DNA of 64,000 nucleotides from Ligula intestinalis (Eukaryota; Platyhelminthes; Cestoda; Diphyllobothriidea; Diphyllobothriidae). A program made the position numbers and the translations under genes. The stretch is from positions 19,906,937 through 19,970,936 of the forward strand of contig JAYGXS010000001.1 in assembly GCA_036362985.1 (NCBI GenBank), written 5' to 3'. Under the pieces are notes generated by a model that was not told the origin of the DNA, made no database searches, and saw only the letters and a list, made by a program, of their open reading frames with translations. Of the stretch, positions 25,701 through 37,700 are shown one piece after another. The stretch's first letter is position 1. Each line of letters opens with the position of its first letter.

Positions 25701-28700
25701 TGGCATCAGTTCCACTTGCTGATTGAGCTTAACACTGCTTGTTGAACCAATGATTTCGAATCGATCAGTTGTGAGGAATAATCGTAGATGGCTGGTTTGA
25801 GGTCTGTCAGGCAACAAATGCTAAACAAACACTGCTCTTTGTTGTTTTGTCCAGATTTATTACGAGGCCAGGATACAACTACCAAAACCTTAACGAGCTT
25901 CCTATTTGGATCATCCGATGTGAAATGCATGCGCTCACTGAGCGACGTAAGCAGTCCGTAGCTTGTCGTTAAGACCTGTTAGTATCATCCCCCCAGTTTC
26001 TGTCATTGTCAGCTAATTTTACTCAGGTTTATGTTGTTTTTCTGCTAGAATTAATCGTGCATCCTGTAACAGCAAACCGTATATCAACTTCACACATTTT
26101 TGATGGTGCTGCGGGCTCCAGGAAGAAACACTGCTTTTTCTCACCCATCAGCAAACCAGTGTCCCGTTTACTGTAGAGTTGTTCACACCCTGTCCGTTGG
26201 TTACCATTCCAACGAAAATGAATCAACTAAACGGTTCTTGGAGCACCATGTTAGTGGGAGAACACATCCTTGGAGTATTTAAAAACATTTTGTTCTGTTC
26301 AGCTGTATAAGCGGTTTCTTTGTATCAGAAAAGAAACAGTTTTAAATTGACTACTATAGTAAATTTCCAATCTGCCGAAATGCCAACCGAAATTCCGCAG
26401 TGTGCTTTTGATTCAAAAAATTACCTGAGTAGAGTGGCAAATCTTGGTCGTTGTTAGCCTTATTTCAACATATTTCAATCAAGTCGGGGTGCCGGCTTTT
26501 AAATGAGCTCCTTTTTAACCGTCTGCAAAGAGCTTATTCTAAAAAGAATGCTTGCTTAATAAGTATGCATTTTCTTTTTAAATTTCAATGCACTTATAAA
26601 TCTGAATGTATATTTTATAACACCTACATAAAAATATTCTTTTTTTACTCATTCGGTAGCAGATTTCGTCTTCTTAACATTTTATTAACGAAGATTTTAC
26701 TCTATTTCAAAAAAAGCTTCTAATCTTGAGATTTTACGACCGTGATGTACTCATTTATTATGCATCGCATTGGTCAATTTATTAATTGTGCCTATAATAT
26801 ACACAGTGTGACCATATCCATTGCAAAAAATATTATGGGAACTATGTGACCCCTTTCTCATACCGAAAGGAAGTATGCAAATTTCCTTAGACAGAACGTA
26901 TGCAGCATGTACTTTTGAAACTCCGTGTCAAATGTAACGGCTGGTAGGGTTTTAATTGTTTGGCATATTATAAACCTTTTTTAACTGAAAGATATCCTTC
27001 AGAAGAAGGTGCAGTTTTCTACAAAGAGAGTACAGGAAAGAAGAATTTAGTTCAGTATAATCAAGTATATTTAGGGTAATAGGCAATACTTTTGAAGACC
27101 CGATTGAAAACAGTATGCATGAAATATCTAACATAAAATATGTCACTATAAAGAGTGAGTTACACATATACATGTACAAATTTTAACGTGTGCGTGTGAG
27201 CAGTCAGAATAGTCTCTTGTGTACATAATATATCCAACATAAAATATTTTACTGTAAAATAGTGAGTAAAATATAAAAATGTAAAGTTTTATCTATAGCT
27301 ATGTCCGGGGCGTAAATTATTCCTGCTTCCTTGTACATATGAACGATAAGTGTTAAGTGGATGTTCATCCAGTTTCCGTTTAAATGCATCTGTGGAGTTC
27401 GCCATTACGACCTCCTCGGGCAGTCCGTTCCAGGCACCGATGACTCGTTGTGAGAACGACTGCTTGCAGACCTCTAGATGGGATAGGGTTCCCCGCAGTT
27501 TGAGGGAATTCCCACGGAGGCTGGTTGAAGTGGCGAAGGCGAAGAAGTCATCAAACTTCAGGGCACACTTCCGATTCCTCACGAGGCGGTACGTCTGTAT
27601 GAGGTCGCCGCGGATTTGTCTATACTCAAGGGGGAAAACGTTAAGTGCTTCTAGTCTACAGTCGTAAGATGAAGACTTAGGGCTCTTCACAATTGTCGTT
27701 GCCCTTCGCTGAATTCTGTCCAGCATCTGGTAAACTTTGTGCATCCATGGTCGCCACGCCTGAACGCCATACTCCAGATGTCAGCGAATAAATGTTCCAT
27801 AGATTTTGCCGAATAGTTTTTTGTCTATGTCGACAAAGGTTCGATTAATTGCAAACAGAACACTGTTCGCCCTCTTGGCAGCCTTAGCACACTGTAAAGA
27901 CGGCTTCAGGGATGGCACAATAGCCATATCCAGATCTTTTTGTTCATTGACGTTCGACAGGCACTTTCCATCGAGTACGTAGTTGTGTGAGTCATCCGTC
28001 GCGCTCACTTTCTTCGTCTTGAGTCGCAATGTGACACACTTCTCAAAGTTAAACTGCATTAACCATTTTTTGGACCATTCACCTAGGCGGTCAAGTCCTT
28101 TTTGCAGAGTTTGTTCATCATAAGCGTTTCTGATGGGTTGCCATATCTTAATATCATCTGCAAACAAGACTCCATTCCTGATCAGCCCATGCCTACAGTC
28201 GTTGACGTAGGTTAGGAACAATAGTGGCCCAAGAACGGAGCCCTGAGGCACTTCACTCGCAACTGGCACTGAAGAGGATTTTGCGTTGCCGACGAACACG
28301 GACTGCGATTGGCCTATGAGAAAATCTCCTACCCAATTTAGTAAATTGCCCCTTATCCTGGATTCGCCAACCTTGTAGAGTAGTCTTTGATGAGGGACAC
28401 TATCGAAGATTTTTTTAAATCGATGTAAACAACGTCTACGGGAGTATTTTTGTCTAATAACTTGGACCGCTGCTCCATAGAATAAAGCATATTGGTCAGA
28501 CAGGAGTTGTTTCCTCGAAACCCATGTTGGGCACCATCAAAGAAGTCTTCTTCTTCGAGGAAATTCATATTGGCCTTTTTGATGATCCTTTCCATCACTT
28601 TACATCAGATGCAAGTTAGGCTCACTGGTCGATAGTTTTTCGCACTGGTTCTGGATCCACTCTTGCGAATAAGGTATATGTTCGCAACATTCCAATCGGA

Positions 28701-31700
28701 TGGGAGGAGACCTCGATCAAAGGACAGCTGAAAAATTGCGTAAGCGGTCTGGAAAGTTCCGAAGCCAGCTCTTGCAGTACCTTTGTTGGTATTTTGTCTG
28801 GACCCGGAGACTTAGCTTTATTAAGCGAAAGAACTTCATTCCTTACATCTTCTTCTGTGAAACGGAGGTCCTCCAGGATTCTGCCAATACTCTCTGCATG
28901 GAAGTCTGTTGGATTAAAATGCAGTTCCTCAGTGAAAACAGATGCAAAAAACTTGCTAAGGTGTTCTGTTTTTTCGAGATTGTCTATAATTTCCTCATTT
29001 TTTTCGTCTTTTAGTGCTGCAACTTGTCTTTGTTTTTTAGCCTGCTGTTGATGTAACTATAGAGCACCTTTGGCTTCGTTACGGCCCGCTCGATAATTTT
29101 CGCTTCGTAGTCTTTCCGCGCTTTTCGAATGTTTGATCTACCCTCGTTCCGCTTTTTGGCGGAATTCTTCGTAGTGTAAAGGCTGGCCTGTTGATGAGTA
29201 CCTTCTCCAGAGTTTTTTCTTGCGGTTTATTTGGCTCTTCAGATCTTGCGTTAACCAAGGGGCCTGCTCACCTTTTGTACTTTTTTCAGCGGAAAGTTTC
29301 GATGCATAACTTCGCTTATAAGATCGCTGACAGTGTTCCAGTCGGCATCCGGACTACCGGTTAGAAGGTCACACCAATTTATTGCTGCTAGTTCATTGCT
29401 CATTGCGGTGTAATTTTCGCGCCAGTAGTCTAACCAAACCTCCATATGTTTTGCATATTTTCTATAAAGTATATTTACATTTATGAGAGCATTGAGAACA
29501 AAGGAGAAGAATGAATACTACATGAGTAAGCATTTTTTGCAGGTGGTCAGAGACAAGCTCTTCTAAAGGCCGGCTTCCCGATGTGACGGAAATATCTTGA
29601 CATTAGGCTTTACGATAGTTTATATTACAATCCTGCTTAAGTACCTTGTTCGAACTGAAAGCACATTTCCGAATTCATTTTGACTTTTCACGAGATAGGG
29701 TATCTATTGCAAGTTTGCGTAGTTCACAAACGTCGTTGTTCACAAGAGAGGTCGTAATGTTTGACCTAGAGACGTACTTTTTAAGAAAGTCAAATTTGCT
29801 GAGAGCAGGTGTTCACGTCTCACTCCGCTTTCACACACCAGACCACACGGCTCAGGCCAGACGCAGTCATATGAAACCTAGTAAGAATATTGTACTACAA
29901 GGTACCCATTGTTTTATCCTGAATTATGCTACGACTAAAATCGGATCTTTATACAATTCTTTCGCTATTGGTTAAACTTCTCGACCTACTTAAAATCCAC
30001 AACAACATTAAAGTCTATTTGTTTTACGGTAGTTTTTTTTCATGTATACTCTGCAATCTTAAAAAATTGGAACTGTACACTAAATGGAAAGCTAAATCTA
30101 TTCTTCCATTGAACTGAAATTAGAAAGCAATCCTTATATCATAAAACTGGGTATAGACAGGATTTTCGCCCATCGCTCGGCTGAAATATGACTAAATTTA
30201 TAGCACCTTCAAAAGGAATGAAATTTTATAAACTACCCAGGTTTCTAGTTTTTCGTTTGATTTGCGTAGTTGTGTTTATATGTGCTCCATCATAACCCAC
30301 CAAATTTACGTTAATCAGCTAATTCGTAAAAAATTTTATGTTAATTGTTATCCACCAATCACTTATGCAGACTTTCTATACGAAAGCAGTTTTGGGAAGA
30401 AAGGCCATTTCTTCAACTTTTCAGCTCCCACTTATATCAAAGAAAATATTTTGGGGATTTCATTTCTAAATATTGAAGCAAAAGAGACGAAAACCCTAGG
30501 ATAATCAAACTATCGGTAAATTCAATTAACTATCAACGACGTTTTCTGCTGGGTTTCATTTTATATTTTCTGTAGAAGTATGAAAGAAAATTGTAAGTAT
30601 CGTAAAATTTGCATTAGGTCGTTTCACTCAGAAGCCCAAGGCAAATATTCAAGGAATACTTTCGCACGCTAAGAAGGTGACTGAACCACTTAAAAGACAT
30701 TTTAGGGAACATCAAATAAAAGAGGCGCGCACACCGTCGCCTATTTCACGTACTCAGCTACTAAACCCTGGGGACAGGCTTGACTGTCCTTGCAAGAAGG
30801 AAGTCGTCTACAAATTCCTATGCGATAACTGTGATGTTTTATACTGCGGCCAAACAGGAATGCGTCCACGAATATAAATTCTTAGTTAATAGACGAAACT
30901 ATATATCTGAAGTGGTCATTCCGGGTGCACCTTCGCCTCACATCTTTGCCGTCTGCTCTTCCAAAAACATCAGAAGCCTATGGGAATAATGCAGTTTGAT
31001 TAATTATGCAGTCTTTGGTGCATTGTCGTGTAGAAACACCCCAGGGAAAGTGGAACAGATGCGAAACAAGCAATACAGAATGACGCAAATAGTGGCCACC
31101 TACACCTGCAAATGGCGAAGAAGTATCGGTTTTCAAGCACAGCTTTCACACATTTAATCAAGTTTGATAATGAATCGGTGAATTAGTTTCGCATGTTTAT
31201 CTAGTCAACCATACTCCTTTTCCCAAATAAATTATGTGTTTTAAAATGATATTGCTAGGTTTGTCTGCCTTCCAATTTGTATCTATAAGATGGTGCGCAC
31301 GAAAACAGAGGAGACTGATATGGCTATTTCTGGCATATTAGCCTTCACCAGCCGGGCATACCCAACCCTGGATATCGCAGCACCCAAGGATCGAATCGGC
31401 GAACCGTCGTTTAAAAGTCCAAAGCTCTAACCACCGCGCCACGGGCGCGTTGTCTTACCGTTTTTGATCAGGATTATAAATAATGGTAGAAAGCCGCTCA
31501 CCGGTTAGATATGAGACTCACTCTTAGGCTCCGCCAGCAGCCACACAACAGATCGTTGTTTACGTAGAATGGCATACCTGAAAAAAACAAGGGAGAGTGA
31601 AATGTGCATTTCTGACTTCTTGGTCATCGTCTCTCTTGTTTTCGTCATAAATAAGATTCTGCCCATATAAGTATCTCCTGTGTTGCTGCTAGTGGGGCTC

Positions 31701-34700
31701 AGGAGTTAGTCCCAAGGTACGACGGTGCAAGTGAGTTCCGTGACTATCCATTGACCATGCATACAGTGCGAACTGAAACTCCTGCAAAATGCCGAAACTT
31801 TCGAAGAAATGATACTCAAGTTCAAACTGGCACTTACGCATTTACGAAAACTTTAAAATAATTATGAAAAACTTTAGGCAAATTCGCGACTTAAAAGAAG
31901 TATTAAAAAAACTACTTTTATTCTGTTTAGAAAAGGTGATTTTATGTAAAATCCTCAAGTTCAACAAACTTGAAAAATAACCATAAATTACTTTTATGTA
32001 CACGACAATATTTGTATGCATTTATGATTATAGAATTACATCTTTGATGCGTTAAAGCAAGATACAGTTAAACTTTATCCCACTGTTTCTTCTGAAAAAA
32101 AAACAATTTTGAAAAATGCAGTTTTTCTTTGTTTCTGAAAAACAAAGCGATTCTTTAAACATGCCTTCGTGTTCATCAACTTAAGAGTGACTTTTCCAGT
32201 TCTGAAGGAGATGTTTTTTAAACATATCCTGCTTATATTAATGATGATCTGTAGCACAACACACAAAACTAAAGGGCTTATTTCATTTATACTAAATAGT
32301 ATGGGATATTGTTTAGATATGCGGCAACCTCCGATTTCACCAAAATTCTCTCTGTCTGCCTTAAATAACCTGAATTACGCAGGAATTTTTCATTACTAAA
32401 ACGTTGTTTTGGCATCAAATCCACGCATAAAATCAAATAACGAGACCAAATGTATGCTAAAATAATAACTCCAATTTTAATCATAACTTTGCTGGGGTTA
32501 GGCTACCTACAGTGTACCATTTGTTGGCATATATAAATGCGCATTTCAGGAAATTTAGTTCGATTGAATGAAGTCTTTGTGAAACGATGACCTGGAGAAA
32601 AAATGTCGGAAATTCACGTGATAAAGTTTCACGGGTTCCGGTTGGGGCCTCGTATCTCAATTGGCTAGAGGGTTGCATGAACTAAAGCCTTCCCCCTGCT
32701 GGCGTGGGTTCCAATCAAACCGAAGCCGCCGAGTTTTCTACAGCTGGGTCAAATGAATTATGTCCGTCTGCCAAAGCCTCTCCTGAAACGATTAACTTTG
32801 TCATGCTTTCCCAAACAAAATTCTTTCCATCAAAAAACATTTATATCTTTCCGAGTTTGTGTAGTTTTGGGAAAACCTGACAGCCTTTTCTTCCTATTTG
32901 TGACTCTTCAAAGCTATTTATCCATGTTTTGCTCAATGCGACCACTGACCCTCGTAAATTTTGCTTTCTGCATTCCAGCTACCGAGAAGCTGCAAACAAT
33001 TGCGGAGACTGCGCTGGCATTTATGTTGCATGACATTCCTCGCTTGCATATGATGTGTAACAGGCTTGGACTTGAGTACACGCTGTGTGCCACCGAGGAG
33101 GTTGTGCCCGAAATGAGAAGCCAACTGCGTGCAGTGCAAGAAGCATATGCCTCGTTGGAGTCCAAGTTTGCCCACCAGAGTCTCGAGTTCGCCTCGGTAG
33201 CGGAACGTCTACTGCATCAACTGGCAGAGCGACGACACTCGAGGTCTCCGTCTGACTCCTCCCCCAGACGCGAGGAGGAGGAAGAGCAAACGGGTATATT
33301 AAAGGAGGATGTAAGTGCGAATATTTGGGTTTCATAATATCGGTGATCTAAAAGACTGGGATCGAAACCTCGGGGCACTTCCTTGATATCAGTTATGTAT
33401 TTCTTAATTGCCATCTTTTAAAAAATTTGTAATGACATATGTATTAAGGTGTTTATCTAAAAGGATCGAGAGAAGAATAGCCAAAATAAAGTATATCTAC
33501 TGAGTGATATGCAACTGCAGTAGGCTGTGATGGGTGTGAAAAGGTGAAAACAATTTTCTTATGTTCGTCAAGTTCTATGTACATGGTCTGCTACTTTTAA
33601 GTCCTTTTTACGCACAAACTCTTCTCGCCCAATGAATTAGGGACATTTAAATGCGTGCATTTGCTGATATCCTTACCGGACTACCTCCAGTTTTCAATAA
33701 TGGCCGCTAATGGCGTTGCTAGCAGGCGGGGAAATTATGGCTTCAACTTGACCTGGATTTAGGCTGGTTCAGCTAGCAGCGAAATTGTGGCTATCCTGAT
33801 CGTAGCTTGTAGGACACTGGCCATGGTAAAGTGATGAAACTTTAGATATAGATATATATATATATTAATATGCGAGAAAATTCGAGGTCCAGATAAAATA
33901 TTCCTTACATCATCCCCGGATGAGGAAGAAGAGGAGACGATTTCTGAGACCAAAGTATATTCAGGCTGACGTTTCAAAAGCTCACTCGCTTTCATCGTCA
34001 GAGCAAGGTGTCTGTATTCCTGTGTGCGTCAGATAGATGTGAACGTCCATTCGCCCATGTGTCAGTCGATTGCGCCGATCGATTTTCTTGGCTGTTTGAA
34101 TTGCTCGCGCCGTCGTGAGCTATGTCAAGTCGTTTTTGTGACTGGTGAGAGTTTCCACCCTCTTTGCTCGTGGCTACTGGCTGTCGGCCCTGTTTATCTT
34201 TCTCCGCCCAACCTATTGCTCCGTTTTGAGCCGATGTTAGCCTTTTGCGGAGCGCTTGGTAGGCGGGATGAAGGTCCATGGCTCTGTTTAGTGTGCCAGT
34301 CGAGGACCAACTTTCTAGCAGCAGTCTGGCCATCTTGTCGTTGGCCCGGCCTATTACCCTTGCTTTTTCAAAGGCGAATTTGTGTTTCTTCTGCTTTACG
34401 TGGTCATAGACCAAAGACAGCTTATCCTCGCGGTTAATTGCGAGCTGATGCTCATGCAACCTTGTGCCAAGGCGTCTGCCCGTTTCACCGACATACCTTG
34501 CAGTGCAGTCTTGGCATGGTATGCTGTAGACCACACCTGATTGTTCGGTCAGAGGTAGCGGGTCTTTGGGCCTCATGAGTTGCTGTCTGATGGTTGATTC
34601 CGGCCTGTGAGCCACACCAATCCCGAATGGTTTCAGGATTCTTGCAGCCGCCTCTGATACATTCTTCACAATCGACTGACACATGGGCGAATGGACGTTC

Positions 34701-37700
34701 ACATCTATCTGACGCACACAGGAATACAGACACCTTGCTCTGACGATGAAAGCGAGTGAGCTTTTGAAACGTCAGCCTGAATATACTTTGGTCTCAGAAA
34801 TCGTCTCCTCTTCTTCCTCATCCGGGGATGATGTAAGGAATATATATATATATATATAAATATATGAGAAGGCAAGGCGATCACAGGAACCAAGGATTTA
34901 ATGTCCTGACGTTTCGGAATCAGACAAGCTTCCATTGTCAAAGGTGGTAAATGCACGAACAATCACAGTATTTATAGGTAAAATTCAGCTAGGCATGGGG
35001 ATGCCTGTTGTCATGCGGCTGCGGGCTCGTCTTATCCGGGGGTGGTGGCGTTGGCGGGATAATTGCCATTGATCGGGTGCGCATCGTTCGTAGGTTGGGC
35101 CCGGCCGACGTCATGTCGCGTTCACACCTTCCCCTTGAGATGCAAATTGCGGTTGCCATGTTCGCGTTGACCTCTCGGTTGCTAGCGACCCGGCAGTCAA
35201 AGTCACCGTCGTCTTTTATCGGCGTGGGCTCGTGTTCACCCGCGTTCCCATCCTGTTGGCCATCTCGCAGGATTGTGGTCGAAACAGCTTGTCCCCCATT
35301 CGTGTTTGCGTCGGGTGGTCCTAGGCCCTCGTTTGTGCTGTCGGCTGGTGCGTCTGGTCGGCGTTCCTGCCTGTGGTTCTGCTTCCTGTGCTTTTCCCGT
35401 AGACTTTGATAGGCAACTGGTAGCGTCACACACCGATTAATGGAGCTACTTGTGGTATGCCAGGCTTCGAGCGTCTCCCTGATCGTTTGGTCGCTTCCAC
35501 ACCCTATGATCTCAGCGTCTTTGAAAGCGAACTTGTGCCCAGTGGCTGCACAATGTTCTGCCACTAGAGAGCGTTCTTCCTGTCTGCGCACCGCTCCCTC
35601 ATGCTCGGTCAAACGTGTCTGCAATCGCTTGCCCGTTTCCCCTACATAGTTCATTTCGCAGGAACTGCAGTTGATCCGGTACACGACGTTGGCAGTTTCA
35701 CCTCGGGATAGGGGGGCCTTTGGTTTCATTACCAATCGCCTGATCGTTGCCTCGGGTCTGTGGGCGATACCGATACCCAATGGTTGCAGGAGTCGAGCAG
35801 CTGCTTCAGACACGTTTTCGATGTACGGTAGCGCCCGCCAGACTTTTGGTTGGCTGACCGTCGGCTTTCTTATCGGGTTAGTCCGCCTACTCCGCTCTAT
35901 GAAGCTCCGGGGGTATCCATTGATGGTGAACATCTGCCGTAGATAGCGGAGTTCGGCCACTTTGTCGGCTGTTTCACTGCAGTGGGTCTCAGCCCTCTTG
36001 TAGAGACTTCGTACACAGCTGCGTTTGTGACACAATGGATGGTTGCTTTGGTAACTCAGGATCTGGCGAGTGTTGGTAGCCTTCCTGTAAACCGTCGTCT
36101 TGAGGTTCCCGTCAGTCTTGCGATGAACCAAAACGTCTAGGAATGCTAGTTGTCCATCGTTTTCTGCCTCCATTGTGAATTGAATATCTGGAAAAATGGA
36201 GTTCAGGAGGGCATGAAAGTTGTTGACTCCTTCCCGCTTGATAATGACGAAAGTGTCGTCTACATAACGCGCCCAAAATTTGGGCTTGTGCTCAGCGAAC
36301 ACTAACGTCTCCAACCTCTGTAGGACTGCCTCAGCGACGAAACCAGATAGAGGTGATCCCATCGGTGTACCTTTGGTTTGCTCGTAGATTGTCCCTTCAA
36401 AGGTAAAGTAAGTTCTGAGGCAGTACTTCAGCAACTGCAAGAGATGTCCACGTTTCGGTGTTTTGGCGGCCTCGATATATTGGCTGTCCAGGAGGTCGCT
36501 TACGGTTTCAATGGCAAGACTCTGCGGGATCGAGATGAATAACGAGGTGACGCCGAATGATATCATGATCTCATCTGCCTCGAGTTTTAATCCAGTTATT
36601 CTCTCCAGAAAATCTGTGGCTGATCGGACTGTCGTACTTGAGCCCGACGTAAGGGGATTTAAGCGTCGGAACATCCATTTGGCCAAGTTAAAGGTGGGTG
36701 TGCCACGGAGTGACACGATCGGACGAAGTGGAACACCCTCTTTGTGAACCTTGGGTAGGCCGTAAAACCTTGCCATGGCTGCATCGTTTGGTTTGACGGC
36801 GAAAACGGTACAGAGCTACTCCGCTTAGCTATTGATAAACGAGCCAGAGAATTGAGATCCAGACGAGATAGAGAGCTGATGGATAAATTTCGAAATCTGG
36901 GTTCCGCCACAGAAAAGGAGGACGAACAATTGGTTCACAACCTGTCATCCAAAGACCTCAAGCCAGAGCAAATTAGAGTGCTGCAACACGCTGCCGGTTT
37001 CAACACCTCTGATGCCAACCCGGTTGATCTGGTAGCCGCCATCGAGTCGGTTCTTAAGCACTCCCATGAGCCCGCTGAGACGCAAAACCTAATTCGACAA
37101 CAAATTACGTCTCTTATTATGACGCACAAATGCCGGCCGGTTATCTCAAAAACAGAACAGGACGCCTTGAGGACGCTGAAGGCCTACAAGACAATCGTCA
37201 TAATACCGGCAGACAAAGGGCGGTCTACGGTTGTACTAGACAAAGCCGAATACCTACAGAAGGCCAAGGCATTACTCGAGGACAACGAAGCATACCAGAA
37301 GTGTGAAGGGGACCCGATGAAAACGTTGGTAAATCAAATCAACTCCACACTTACCACGCTACAGAGCAATGGTGCGATGACCAGAGCAGAACGATTAGCC
37401 ATCAAACCAAACGATGCAGCCATGGCAAGGTTTTACGGCCTACCCAAGGTTCACAAAGAGGGTGTTCCACTTCGTCCGATCGTGTCACTCCGTGGCACAC
37501 CCACCTTTAACTTGGCCAAATGGATGTTCCGACGCTTAAATCCCCTTACGTCGGGCTCAAGTACGACAGTCCGATCAGCCACAGATTTTCTGGAGAGAAT
37601 AACTGGATTAAAACTCGAGGCAGATGAGATCATGATATCATTCGGCGTCACCTCGTTATTCATCTCGATCCCGCAGAGTCTTGCCATTGAAACCGTAAGC

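Larger units (their letters stand above)
21841..32978 (+). other. Intron C-D (11.1 kb)
   Basis: It contains a PLE palindrome, LINE-2, a PLE remnant, a SINE-A pair and a SINE-B copy, each listed separately. Stretches 21841-23573 and 25633-27039 show nothing I can support. Confidence 0.5.
33898..34669 (-). mobile_element. PLE-II, minus copy of a head-to-head pair
   Basis: It is 5'-truncated to the region just before the endonuclease. From 34669 downward: KNVSEAAARILKPFGIGVAH, the GIY-YIG domain (VVYSIPCQDCTARYVGETGRRL), RLHEHQ, LLLESWSSTGTLNRAMDL, a Ser/Asn/Gln-rich C-terminus, a stop at 33998 and a 3' UTR with a hammerhead-like core. No stop interrupts the retained part. RT is absent. Confidence 0.8.
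34864..36796 (-). mobile_element. PLE-III, minus copy of a large palindrome
   Basis: It is 5'-truncated at the start of the RT core. The copy is near-identical to 37402-39335 on the other strand; in the translations I noticed only three residue differences. It ends with a 3' UTR and a hammerhead-like core. Confidence 0.85.

Noticed and set aside
34024..34437. Plus-strand frame of 137 codons
   Set aside because: Antisense of the PLE-II minus copy, visible only because the arms are inverted.
35008..36747. Plus-strand frames inside PLE-III minus copy, and their mirror images at 37451-39190
   Set aside because: Shadow frames of the RT/GIY-YIG coding strand; they recur simply because of the palindrome.
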